From the NCBI GenBank assembly GCA_002422345.1, contig DIUL01000142.1, positions 93,692-157,691 on the forward strand: a stretch of DNA of 64,000 bases, given 5' to 3'. Under the pieces are notes generated by a model. The model did not search any database. It was not told where the DNA came from and saw only the letters and a program-made list of their open reading frames with translations. Source of the DNA: Acetobacteraceae bacterium UBA6159. Its GTDB lineage: Bacteria > Pseudomonadota > Alphaproteobacteria > Acetobacterales > Acetobacteraceae. Made by a program: the position numbers and the translations under genes. Below, one piece after another: positions 9,071-17,001 of this stretch. Each line of letters opens with the position of its first letter. Within the stretch, counting starts at the first letter, position 1.

Positions 9071-10419
9071 GCCTTCCGGGCAAAGGCATCAAGCCGGGCT
9101 TCGAATACGCGCGCGGCCTCGGTCATCAGCCGTTCGGCCAGGATATCGGCATGGCGGGCGCGCCAATCTTCCACATCGGTGCCCTTCAGCCAGCGATTGG
9201 CCGCACCCATCGCCGGGCCGCTGTGGATCTGGAAATTGGCCCGCTGGTCGGGCCGTCCCTCGATCGCGAGGCGGCTGGAGTGGATGAAGTACCAGCGGAA
9301 CACCATCGCCATCTTCTTGCGGGGATTGGCCTCGGCTTCCGTCAGTTGTTCCGGGGCGCTGCGGGCATAGTAATGGGCGGTTTCTTCCCATACCGCGGCG
9401 ATGCTGCGGCCGAGATACCGTTCTTCGATTTCCTTCAGGACAGGAGCCGGGATTTCGTGCAGCCCAGCATGGGTGCGATATAGTTCGTAAAGACGGTTGC
9501 CGCGCCCGGGAAACAGCGTGCCGCGCTTCAGGACCTGAACCCTGGCCCCGATCTCGAACATATCGCCCGCGGGGGCGATGTCGAAGTCGGGCAGATCCGC
9601 CTGGGCGAGCATGTCCTTCGCGGTATCCGAAATCCCGGCTTCCGGCGTGCATTGATTGATGGACCCCGTCAGTACGAAGTCGGCGCCGAGCATGAAGGCG
9701 GCGGCGATGGCTTCGGGGGTGCCTAGGCCGCCGGCGGCGCCGATCCTGACTCTCTGGCGCAATCCAGTTTCAATCGCAATCGTATCGCGCAGCCGCACGA
9801 AGTGGGGCACGAGGGTGAAGGCGACGCGGCGATCGGTATGGCCGCCTGAATCCGCCTCGGCGCAGATGTCGTCCGCCAAGGGGATGGACTGCGCCAGTTC
9901 GGCCTCCCGCGCCGTGATCCGTCCACTGCCGCGGAGGGCGGCAACAATCGCGGGATCGGGCGGGGCGAGGAACTGGCGCGCGACCTCGGGGCGGGAGACC
10001 TTGGCCATCACCCGGTTCAGCGGTCGGGGGGTTCCGTCCGGCCCGTCCTGCAAGCCTGTCAGACGGTACCGCACCAGGGCTGGGGTGACGCGGATGAAGG
10101 CTGAAGCCTCGATCGTGCGGACGTTGCGGGACAGCAGAAGGTCCGTCAGCACATCTTCCTGTGCTGGCACCAACTGGTTGTGCAGGAAGTTGATGCCGAA
10201 CGGATCGGCAGGTCCGATGGATGCCTGGATCTGGTCGATGGCCGAGGCGATGCGGGACGGTTGCAGCCCGCCGGCGCCGAAGAAGCTCAGGATTCCGGCG
10301 CGGGCGAGGCGGATGACCCAGGCCTCGGAGGCGATCCCCTTTCCCATCGCGCCGGCGACATAGGCGAAGCGAACGCCATGGTCGGACACGAAGCTGGGGT
10401 CACCAAGAGCAAATGCCAC
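9031..10419 (-). CDS. PfaD-type trans-acting enoylreductase
   Basis: 462 residues resembling the PfaD family of FMN-dependent (nitropropane-dioxygenase-fold) enoylreductases used by polyunsaturated-fatty-acid and trans-AT polyketide synthases. Visible family features are the N-terminal AGAMGKGIASE, GILSFFGAGGL, the phosphate-binding RIGAAGGLGTPEA, ADFVLTGSINQCTPEAG and the C-terminal FRWYFIHSSRLA. It would reduce alpha-beta double bonds on carrier-bound chains, replacing missing ER domains in the modules. In many trans-AT clusters this domain is fused to an AT; here it is separate. It lies downstream of a rho-independent terminator that isolates it from the PPTase/UbiB operon, so it probably has its own promoter. 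Confidence 0.92.
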   Translation of the reverse strand: MAFALGDPSFVSDHGVRFAYVAGAMGKGIASEAWVIRLARAGILSFFGAGGLQPSRIASAIDQIQASIGPADPFGINFLHNQLVPAQEDVLTDLLLSRNVRTIEASAFIRVTPALVRYRLTGLQDGPDGTPRPLNRVMAKVSRPEVARQFLAPPDPAIVAALRGSGRITAREAELAQSIPLADDICAEADSGGHTDRRVAFTLVPHFVRLRDTIAIETGLRQRVRIGAAGGLGTPEAIAAAFMLGADFVLTGSINQCTPEAGISDTAKDMLAQADLPDFDIAPAGDMFEIGARVQVLKRGTLFPGRGNRLYELYRTHAGLHEIPAPVLKEIEERYLGRSIAAVWEETAHYYARSAPEQLTEAEANPRKKMAMVFRWYFIHSSRLAIEGRPDQRANFQIHSGPAMGAANRWLKGTDVEDWRARHADILAERLMTEAARVFEARLDAFARKAQPDAGLRAVTRI

Positions 10420-10460
10420 GGGCGCCTATCGGATGGTGGTTCTGCCGCGTTGGGCCGGCC

Positions 10461-10492
10461 AAACAAGAAGACGACGCCTTTGGGGCGTCGTC
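10461..10492 (-). terminator. Rho-independent terminator of the PPTase-UbiB-DUF operon
   Basis: A perfect 9-bp stem (10470-10478 GACGACGCC with 10484-10492 GGCGTCGTC) and a 5-base loop, followed in the minus direction by TTCTTGTTT. It lies about 40 bp after the stop of the minus-strand poly-Asp gene and about 40 bp before the PfaD start, so it separates the two transcription units. Confidence 0.75.
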
Positions 10493-10531
10493 GACCGTGT
10501 CATGAGGCTGCGTGTGGGCGGTACGCTGCCC

Positions 10532-10852
10532 TCAATCGTCATCATCATCGTCGTCGTCATCATCGTCATCGTCGTCATCATCACTGAAGACGCTGCCGAA
10601 ATCGGTTTCCTCGCGGACGACCACGACGACGGTCTGGGCGCTGGCGCCAAGGATGCCTTCTTCCTTGAGGCTGACGATCGCGTCTTCGACCTTATCCATC
10701 AGGCGGCCTTCGCCACGTCGCAGACGACGGACGGACCGTCGGCTGTGTTCGCCAAGGTCGACGACGCAAAGCTCTGAGATCGGGTTTGTGTCCGCGGGGG
10801 CGGACTCTTTCGCACTGGACGCGGACCGTTCCGCGGTGTCACCGGCAGCCAT
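10532..10852 (-). CDS. Small DUF6200-like protein ending in 16 aspartates
   Basis: 106 residues. The central part (ELCVVDLGEHSRRSVRRL, GEGRLMDKVEDAIVSL, AQTVVVVVREE) resembles, from memory, the short family called DUF6200; its function is unknown. The last 16 codons before the stop are all Asp (GAT/GAC mixed), making a highly acidic tail that could bind cations or basic partners such as the very basic neighbour at 10896-11315. A good ribosome binding site (AGGAGAGCGAGAC then ATG) precedes the start. It is the last gene of an operon with a PPTase, a UbiB-like kinase and a DUF6312-like protein. The family name should be treated as tentative. Confidence 0.75.
   Translation of the reverse strand: MAAGDTAERSASSAKESAPADTNPISELCVVDLGEHSRRSVRRLRRGEGRLMDKVEDAIVSLKEEGILGASAQTVVVVVREETDFGSVFSDDDDDDDDDDDDDDDD
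10535..10582 (-). repeat. (GAY)16 trinucleotide tract encoding poly-aspartate
   Basis: Sixteen consecutive GAT/GAC codons end directly at the stop codon. Codon choice varies irregularly, so the DNA is not a perfect microsatellite, which suggests selection for the acidic peptide and not recent slippage alone. Copy number may nevertheless vary between strains. Confidence 0.95.
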
Positions 10853-10895
10853 GTCTCGCTCTCCTGGTATGAGGGTGGATGAGGGGCGGTGCGTG

Positions 10896-11315
10896 TCAGT
10901 CGCGATCGCGATTTGACCGGACCAGCCGCAGCAGCTTCCGCGGCTTGGCCTTCTTCACCGAGCGGCTGACGTTGGTGACCATGTCGCCGAGCCAGCCGTC
11001 GCGCTTCTTTTCGTTGGAGCGGTTGTGGCGGCCGAGATAGCCGTCGAGTACGCGGATCTGGAATTCGACCAGTTCGCGCACGCCGCGTTCGAACGGGCGC
11101 ATGCGACGTGTGCCGCGCTTGCGGGACCGCTCACCCTCATACGAGTCACGGGCGACGATGCGGCCGTGGTCATCACGGCGCAGAACCGTCACGCGCTTGA
11201 TCGGATGACGTTCATGGTCGTCGTCGTGCTGGCGATAGACCTCCCGCGTGGGGCCTGCCTCCCCTTGTTTCAGAACTGTTACGCGCTTGACGCCGCGATC
11301 CAATTTCAGTGCCAT
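10896..11315 (-). CDS. Small basic DUF6312-like protein
   Basis: 139 residues, strongly basic. It has two copies of the segment KRVTVL (near residues 10 and 40), an Arg/Lys-rich centre (RKRGTRRMRPFERGVREL) and a C-terminal RHNRSNEKKRDGWLGDMVTN segment followed by SRSVKKAKPRKLLRL. This layout recalls the alphaproteobacterial family DUF6312, whose function is unknown; the name is from memory. No signal peptide or membrane segment is visible. It sits between the UbiB-like kinase and the poly-Asp protein, and the opposite charges of the two small proteins suggest they could interact. Confidence 0.75.
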   Translation of the reverse strand: MALKLDRGVKRVTVLKQGEAGPTREVYRQHDDDHERHPIKRVTVLRRDDHGRIVARDSYEGERSRKRGTRRMRPFERGVRELVEFQIRVLDGYLGRHNRSNEKKRDGWLGDMVTNVSRSVKKAKPRKLLRLVRSNRDRD

Positions 11316-11382
11316 GAGCCCTTCCTTCCGGCTTCCCGCTTGGGAACAGTGTAAATCATCCAGTTCAGACGGGCAATCGGAG

Positions 11383-13305
11383 TCATGACCTGCGCCCGTT
11401 TCGTCCCTCGGTCCGCGTCAGTTCCCGAAGGATACGGCGCAACACCAGAAGCGTCAGGATCGAGGCGACGATGCCGAACGCCCATAGCTCCTCCTCCATG
11501 GAATCAGGTGATCCCAGGAGATTCGGTGACGCCGTCACAAGCTTGTCGAGGAAGGAAACCTGCATCTCCGCATGAACGGCCGGATGGTTCTCCATCACGT
11601 AGCGGTAGCCGAGACCGGCCATCACGACGGCCATACCGAGCAGGCCCATCCGCACCACCAGCGCGAACACGCGGGAGGCTTTGGAAATCGTGGCCTCGAA
11701 GCTGAAGGCGGATGCGCGCAGAACCGGCCCCATCATCAGGTGGTATTCTTCCAGCGTCGCGCCGACGTAGCTGATGCCTTGCGCGAGCTTGGACAGGCTC
11801 ATGGCCTTCTTCATTCCGCGGGCGGCGGCCGTGCGGAAATAATTTTGCAGTATTTTGATATAATCCAGATCCTCGTGCAGATGCTGCAGGGACGCGTCCA
11901 GCGTCGACAGGGTCCGCGCGATCTTCAGGAACTCCCAGGTCTGCTGGGCGCCGAAGCGATACAGGATGCGGCTGACCTCGGCCGCGCCGGTGTTCACGCT
12001 GCGGTCGTGGAAGGGCAGGTGCTTGACGCGCGTCCGGTCGCTCCAGATCCGCAGCGTGCGGGCAAGTTCCATCCGCAGCTCCTGAAGATTCCGCGAAGGC
12101 AGTTGCGCGCAAAGCCGCAATTGCAGATCCGCCGCCCGTCCGTAGTCGCGTTCAGCCAAGGCGCGCTGCACACCGCGATACAGCGTCAGGAATTCCCGGT
12201 CGAGCGAGCCCACGCTGCCCATGTCGATCAACGCGATCCGGCTGTCACGCAGCAGGATGATGTTGCCCGGGTGCAGGTCGGCGTGAAACAGGTTGTTCTC
12301 GAACAACTGCCGCATGAATGAAATCAGCAGGCGCTGGCCGACGCGGCGCGAACTGATGTTGTTCGCCTTCAACCACGCCCGAACCCGCTCGGGCTCCTCC
12401 CGCCGGATGCGGATGTAATCGCTCATGAGCACGCCCGACACGCGCTCCATGATGACCATGTCCTGGGTCGAGAGGTCCTGGAAAACCTTGGGAATATAAA
12501 GCTTATGCCCCCGCGTGCTTTTCCGCATCGCGAGCATGTTGCTGATCTCGTAGCGGTAGTCGGTCTCCTCCCGGAATATCTGCTCGAACTCTCCCAGCGC
12601 GTCGCGCAGGCGGAACTGGCGCAGGCTGGGGATACGGTTCAGCCGCAGCGCGATGAAGCGCAGGATGCGAAGGTCCCGCTCGAACTTCTCCCGAACGCCG
12701 GGCCGCAGAACCTTCACCACGACATCGATGCGGGACTTCCGAAGCCTGGCGGTATGGACCTGGGACAGGGACGCGGCGGCGAAGGGGTGCGGATCGAAGG
12801 CCGAGAAGACGTGCTCGATCGTCGTGCCAAGCTCCCGCTCGATCACCGCCATGGCGATTTCGGGCGAAAACCCATGCGCCCGGTGCTGCAGGTTCGAGAG
12901 TTCGTCGCACATCGCCTCGGGCAGCACATCGCGGCGCAGCGACATGAGCTGGCCGACCTTCATCCACATCCCGCCCAGACGTTCAAACACCGCGCGCAGG
13001 TCGCGGCCCGTCGTCACCGGGTCGGCCCGCCTGGTCACCTTGCGCCAGGCCGTGCGGAAGAAGAAGCCGATGAACGCGAACAGGACGTGGAACGCATCCC
13101 AGCGAGAGCCCAGCGGCACGTCGACGATCTCGATGGGCTGGTGCGGTTTGCCGGAAATCAGGCGGGTCGGTTCCAGTTCCGGCTTGCGCATGCGCGCCGT
13201 GCCGGGCAGCGTGATCAGCCGGCGCAGCACCGGCGGGCGCGGGGACGATGGCGCCCGCGCGATCAGCCGGCCCACGGTTCGACGGTCGAGAGCAACCACG
13301 TTCAC
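11383..13305 (-). CDS. UbiB/AarF (ABC1) family atypical kinase with C-terminal membrane anchor
   Basis: 640 residues. ABC1-family hallmarks are visible: the KxGQ motif (MKVGQLMSLRRDVLP), the Ala-rich loop segment AAASLSQVHTARL, the catalytic FHADLHPGNI and the metal-binding IDMGSVG in place of DFG. Two hydrophobic helices near the C-terminus (about 555-580 and 605-625) indicate membrane anchoring, as in UbiB. UbiB supports ubiquinone synthesis and lipid homeostasis, but the bona fide ubi gene is normally beside ubiE/ubiJ, whereas here the gene overlaps a PPTase by 4 bp inside a PKS cluster. A specialised role, for example with lipid-like polyketide intermediates, is possible. Family assignment is firm; substrate is unknown. 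Confidence 0.9.
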   Translation of the reverse strand: MNVVALDRRTVGRLIARAPSSPRPPVLRRLITLPGTARMRKPELEPTRLISGKPHQPIEIVDVPLGSRWDAFHVLFAFIGFFFRTAWRKVTRRADPVTTGRDLRAVFERLGGMWMKVGQLMSLRRDVLPEAMCDELSNLQHRAHGFSPEIAMAVIERELGTTIEHVFSAFDPHPFAAASLSQVHTARLRKSRIDVVVKVLRPGVREKFERDLRILRFIALRLNRIPSLRQFRLRDALGEFEQIFREETDYRYEISNMLAMRKSTRGHKLYIPKVFQDLSTQDMVIMERVSGVLMSDYIRIRREEPERVRAWLKANNISSRRVGQRLLISFMRQLFENNLFHADLHPGNIILLRDSRIALIDMGSVGSLDREFLTLYRGVQRALAERDYGRAADLQLRLCAQLPSRNLQELRMELARTLRIWSDRTRVKHLPFHDRSVNTGAAEVSRILYRFGAQQTWEFLKIARTLSTLDASLQHLHEDLDYIKILQNYFRTAAARGMKKAMSLSKLAQGISYVGATLEEYHLMMGPVLRASAFSFEATISKASRVFALVVRMGLLGMAVVMAGLGYRYVMENHPAVHAEMQVSFLDKLVTASPNLLGSPDSMEEELWAFGIVASILTLLVLRRILRELTRTEGRNGRRS

Positions 13306-14132
13306 GCACCCGTCTCCCCAGATTGCAGCCGGCTTTTGAGGTTTACATCATAGTCGCCCGTGTTCGTCAGCCGGTCGACTTCCTGGTGGTTGGCCGCGCG
13401 GGGCAGGATCGTCAGCGGGCCCGTCCCGCCATGGCGAATGGCAATCGACAGCGTGTGGCGCGTGGTGGGCATCAGGGTATGGAATTGCCAGGCCGCGTCA
13501 TGGTCGGCCAATGATGGCTCAAAATGGATCCTGACCGTCGGGGCATGGAAGGCGAATTGATCGAGCGGCGTCGACAGCCCGGCCCCGGTTGCCTTGATGT
13601 AGGCTTCCTTCAGCGTCCAGAACAGGAAAAACATGGTGTTCTTCCCAGCGTCCGGCGCCGCGTGAAGCTGCGCCACCTCGGCGGGGGCGAAATAGGCGTC
13701 GGCGAGTTGCAGGTGCCCGCCTGGTCGCTCCCGGTCCTCGATATCGACGCCGATCGGATGGTCCAGCACCAGGCCGCAGGCCACCGCGTTCGGCGCGTGG
13801 GAGATGTTGAAGCGCAGCCGATCCAGCCGGTGGTCGGGGTGCAGCGACGGTTTCCCGTGGTCGCCGGTGATGAACCGCCAGGACCGCGCATCCAGGCCGC
13901 CATGCCGATGCAGCATGCCCCGCAGCAACGCGTGCGCGGCGATATACTGCTGGCGGTCGGAGTCCCGCACGAAGCGAGCCGCGCGGGCCTGTTCCTCGGC
14001 ATCGAGGACCGTATTCCAGGCGGCCCACCGGTGTGCCGGCACGGTCGCCAGATCCAGCCACCAGACGGCCGCGATCCCCGGCGGCAGCGTCAGGCGCGCC
14101 GTTGATTGCGGTTGCCAATCCCCAGACCCCAT
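13302..14132 (-). CDS. 4'-phosphopantetheinyl transferase, Sfp type
   Basis: 276 residues. The Sfp signatures GVDIED (Mg-binding Asp and Glu) and WTLKEAYIKATG are present, with FNISHAPNAVACGL upstream. It transfers phosphopantetheine from CoA to the ACP serines of the PKS. Length fits the two-subdomain Sfp class and not the short AcpS class. It is first in a minus-strand operon with the UbiB-like kinase (ATGA overlap) and two DUF proteins, divergent from the acyltransferase genes. Confidence 0.93.
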   Translation of the reverse strand: MGSGDWQPQSTARLTLPPGIAAVWWLDLATVPAHRWAAWNTVLDAEEQARAARFVRDSDRQQYIAAHALLRGMLHRHGGLDARSWRFITGDHGKPSLHPDHRLDRLRFNISHAPNAVACGLVLDHPIGVDIEDRERPGGHLQLADAYFAPAEVAQLHAAPDAGKNTMFFLFWTLKEAYIKATGAGLSTPLDQFAFHAPTVRIHFEPSLADHDAAWQFHTLMPTTRHTLSIAIRHGGTGPLTILPRAANHQEVDRLTNTGDYDVNLKSRLQSGETGA

Positions 14133-14190
14133 CGGTATCCTGTCCGCCCCCGCCGCCCGTGGTCACGGCCGCTTATCGCACGGAAGATGC

Positions 14191-15132
14191 ATGCCGCGCA
14201 CGATCATGATGTTCTGCGGCCAGGGCGCCCAGTATTACCAGATGGGCCGGGAACTGCATCAGCAGGACAGGGTGTTCCGCCAGGCGCTCGACCGCTGCGA
14301 CGAAATCGCCGGGGACGTCGTGGGGCGGACGATCAGCGACATCGTCTACTCACGCCCCTTGCAGGACAGCGAACATTTCGACCGCCTGACCGAGAGCAAC
14401 GCGGCCCTTCTCGGCATCAGCTATGCGATCGCGATGTCCCTGTTCGAACGCGGGCTGATGCCGCATCGCCTGCTGGGTTACAGCCTGGGTGAAACGATCG
14501 CCGCCGTCGTGGCCGGGGTCCTCTCCCTCGAGGACGGTTTCCGCCTTCTGCACGCCCAGGCTCGCCTGTTCGAAACCATGTCGCCCGCCGGTACGATGAT
14601 CGCCGTCCTGGCTGAACCCGAGCGGGTGCGCGACTGCCCCGAGGTCGCGATGCTGACTGAGGTCGCCGCGATCAACGCGCCCCGCCATTTCGTGCTGTCG
14701 CTGCTGGCCGGCGACATTCCCGCGGTGATCGGGGCACTTCACCGCCTGGGGGTCACCTGGGCCCGCTTGCCGGTCCGCTATCCGTTCCATGCCGCCGCGA
14801 TCGATCCCCTGGCCGATCCGATGCGCCGCCTGACCGGAACATTTCAGTTTGGCCCGCCGCGCTGGCCGCTGATCTCGGTGGCGACGGGCGGGCGGGTCGA
14901 CCGATTCGACGGCAGCCATATCTGGCGTGTGATGCGCGGGCGGCTGCTGTATCGTGAAACGATCGAGGCCCTGGCGCGGGAAGGTGAGTGGACCTTGGTG
15001 GAAGCCGGTCCCTCTGGCACCCTGGCTTCGTTTGCCCGGCAGATCAGGGCGCCGGGGATCACCGGCTGGCCATCGATCGACCAATTCGGGCAGAATGACA
15101 GAACAATGCGACAACTGATGGCGGCAATATGA
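14191..15132 (+). CDS. Acyltransferase-fold protein of trans-AT PKS, probable acyl hydrolase (AT1)
   Basis: 313 residues from ATG 14191 (MPRTIMMFCGQGAQ). The FabD/AT fold shows FCGQGAQYYQMG, a nucleophile elbow GYSLGE in place of the malonyl-AT GHSLGE, and YPFHAA at the position of the usual AFHS. First-in-tandem AT proteins with these deviations (PksD/PedC-like) act as acyl hydrolases that unload stalled chains from ACPs. The following gene encodes a canonical malonyl AT, overlapping by 4 bp, so a division of labour is plausible. Transfer of an unusual acyl starter is the alternative. Confidence 0.85.
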   Translation: MPRTIMMFCGQGAQYYQMGRELHQQDRVFRQALDRCDEIAGDVVGRTISDIVYSRPLQDSEHFDRLTESNAALLGISYAIAMSLFERGLMPHRLLGYSLGETIAAVVAGVLSLEDGFRLLHAQARLFETMSPAGTMIAVLAEPERVRDCPEVAMLTEVAAINAPRHFVLSLLAGDIPAVIGALHRLGVTWARLPVRYPFHAAAIDPLADPMRRLTGTFQFGPPRWPLISVATGGRVDRFDGSHIWRVMRGRLLYRETIEALAREGEWTLVEAGPSGTLASFARQIRAPGITGWPSIDQFGQNDRTMRQLMAAI

Positions 15133-16004
15133 CACGCGTGGTGGTTTTCCCCGGACAGGGCTCTCAAACAGTCGGCATGGGGAAGGATCTGTTCGATCGT
15201 TTTCCCGAAATCGTGGCCATCGCCGACCGGGTGCTTGGCTATTCGATTCGCGACCTGTGCCTGAGCGACCCTGACAAGCAGCTGGGACAAACCCAGTTCA
15301 CCCAGCCGGCTTTGTTTACGGTGAACGCGCTGCACTATCTGGCCTATCGCAAGGACGGCGGGGCCGAACCCGACTTCGTCGCGGGGCACAGCCTGGGCGA
15401 GTACAACGCCCTGTTCGCGGCCGAGGCGTTTGACTTCGAAACCGGCCTGAAGCTGGTGCAGAAGCGCGGGGCGCTGATGGGCGCCATCTCCGGCGGCGGC
15501 ATGGCGGCGGTGATCGGCATCGACGCCAGCGCCATCCGCGGCGCGATCGAGACGAGTGGAATCAGCACGGTCGACGTCGCCAACTTCAACGCGATCATCC
15601 AGACTGTCCTGTCCGGCCCGACCGAGGATCTGGAACGACTGGCCCCCGCCATCTCGGCGGCTGGCGGACGCAGCATCCCGATCAATGTGCGGACGGCCTT
15701 CCACTCCCGCTACATGCGTCCGGTGGCGCAGGAGTTCGGGGCATTCCTGGAGGGCCAGACATTCTCTCCGCTGGTCATTCCGGTGATCTCCAACTTCACC
15801 GCCCTGCCGTACCGGGACGATGAGATCGCCAACAACCTGGTCAAGCAGATCGACCATTCGGTCCGCTGGGTCGAGAGCATCCAGTATCTGCTGGAAGAAC
15901 CCGAGCTGGAATTCATGGAGATGGGACCTGGCAAGGTTCTCGCCCGCCTGATCCAGGACATCCGCAAGCATCCGGTCCCGGTCAACATCGCCCGCCGTTA
16001 CTGA
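15129..16004 (+). CDS. Trans-acting malonyl-CoA:ACP acyltransferase (AT2)
   Basis: 291 residues with canonical motifs: VVFPGQGSQTVGMG, nucleophile GHSLGEYNALFAA, VQKRGALM with the carboxylate-binding Arg, TAFHSRYM with the catalytic His, and MGPGKVLARL. These match the malonyl-CoA-specific loading ATs of trans-AT PKSs (PksE/PedD type) and also FabD; the tandem arrangement with a divergent AT and the ATGA overlap support the PKS role. It would load malonate on all modules, on the donor ACP and on the decarboxylating KS partner. Confidence 0.92.
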   Translation: MTRVVVFPGQGSQTVGMGKDLFDRFPEIVAIADRVLGYSIRDLCLSDPDKQLGQTQFTQPALFTVNALHYLAYRKDGGAEPDFVAGHSLGEYNALFAAEAFDFETGLKLVQKRGALMGAISGGGMAAVIGIDASAIRGAIETSGISTVDVANFNAIIQTVLSGPTEDLERLAPAISAAGGRSIPINVRTAFHSRYMRPVAQEFGAFLEGQTFSPLVIPVISNFTALPYRDDEIANNLVKQIDHSVRWVESIQYLLEEPELEFMEMGPGKVLARLIQDIRKHPVPVNIARRY

Positions 16005-16010
16005 CCGATC

Positions 16011-16988
16011 ATGCGGGCGGTTCTGTGCACCGGGTGGGGTGAGCCGGACAGGCTGATCCTGGCCGAGGTGCCCAATCCGCCTCTGACCCCCGGCGGCATC
16101 CGAGTGGATGTCGCCGCGGCGGCGGTGAACTTTGCCGACCTGCTGATGATCGCGGGCAAGTACCAGGAGAACCCGCCGCTTCCGTTCAGTCCCGGCTTCG
16201 AGGTGGCGGGGACGGTGCGGGAGGTCGCGGCTGGCGTGTCCGGCTGGGCCGTCGGCGATCGCGTGATGGGGATGCTGCCCCATGGCGGCTATGCGGAACA
16301 GGTCGTGCTGCCGGCCGACCAGGCGTTCCGCGTGCCGGACGGCCTGGATGTGGTCGCCGCCGCTGGCTTCCCCGTTGCCTATGGCACGGCCTATGCCAGC
16401 CTCGCCTGGCGCGCCCGTCTGCGCCCGGGGGAGCATCTGCTGGTCTTCGGTGCGGCTGGCGGCGTGGGGCTCGCGGCGGTGGAAATCGGGCGGATGCTGG
16501 GCGCGACGGTGATCGCCGTCGCCTCGGGACCCGAACGGCTGGCGGTCGCCGCCGACCATGGTGCCGCGCATCTGATCGACCACCGGACATCCGATGTCGC
16601 CGCCCGGGTGCGGGAAATCACCGGCGGGCGTGGCGCCGATGTCATCCTTGACCCGGTGGGTGGGGACGCATTCGAGGCCGGGCTGCGCTGTATCGCCTCC
16701 GAGGGACGGCTGGTCGTGGTCGGCTTCGCGAGCGGGCAGGTCGGCCAGCTATCCGCGGGCGTCGCGCTGGGCCGGAACATCGATCTGATCGGGTGCTATT
16801 GGGGCGCCTATCGTGGGGCGGATGGCGGGCGGGTGCGCGGTGCCTATGACGAACTGGCCCGCTGGGTTACCTCGGGTCGGCTGCGGCCGCATGTCGGGGC
16901 ACGATTTCCGCTGGCCGAGGCGCCAAAGGCGCTGGCGATGCTGCGGGATCGCGGCGTGGCCGGGAAGATCATCCTGACGATGGAATAG
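16011..16988 (+). CDS. NADPH:quinone oxidoreductase-like MDR enzyme
   Basis: 325 residues of the zinc-free medium-chain dehydrogenase/reductase type: an N-terminal GroES-like half (AVNFADLLMIAGKYQ, PFSPGFEVAGTV) and a Rossmann half with VFGAAGGVGLAAVEIG. It begins 6 bp after the malonyl AT stop and ends 13 bp before the convergent RND gene, so it is the last gene of the plus-strand PKS operon. It may be a second trans enoylreductase or a tailoring reductase; a general quinone or crotonyl-CoA reductase unrelated to the polyketide cannot be excluded. Confidence 0.88.
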   Translation: MRAVLCTGWGEPDRLILAEVPNPPLTPGGIRVDVAAAAVNFADLLMIAGKYQENPPLPFSPGFEVAGTVREVAAGVSGWAVGDRVMGMLPHGGYAEQVVLPADQAFRVPDGLDVVAAAGFPVAYGTAYASLAWRARLRPGEHLLVFGAAGGVGLAAVEIGRMLGATVIAVASGPERLAVAADHGAAHLIDHRTSDVAARVREITGGRGADVILDPVGGDAFEAGLRCIASEGRLVVVGFASGQVGQLSAGVALGRNIDLIGCYWGAYRGADGGRVRGAYDELARWVTSGRLRPHVGARFPLAEAPKALAMLRDRGVAGKIILTME

Positions 16989-17001
16989 GCCGGAGGTGGC
17001 C

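Noticed and set aside
10433..10777. Plus-strand frame with an Ile/Val run opposite the poly-Asp gene
   Set aside because: The run is only the complement of GAY codons; the terminator, RBS and family likeness support the minus-strand gene.
13804..14190. Upstream extension of the AT1 reading frame
   Set aside because: It runs antisense through the phosphopantetheinyl transferase gene and carries no AT sequence; the domain starts at ATG 14191.
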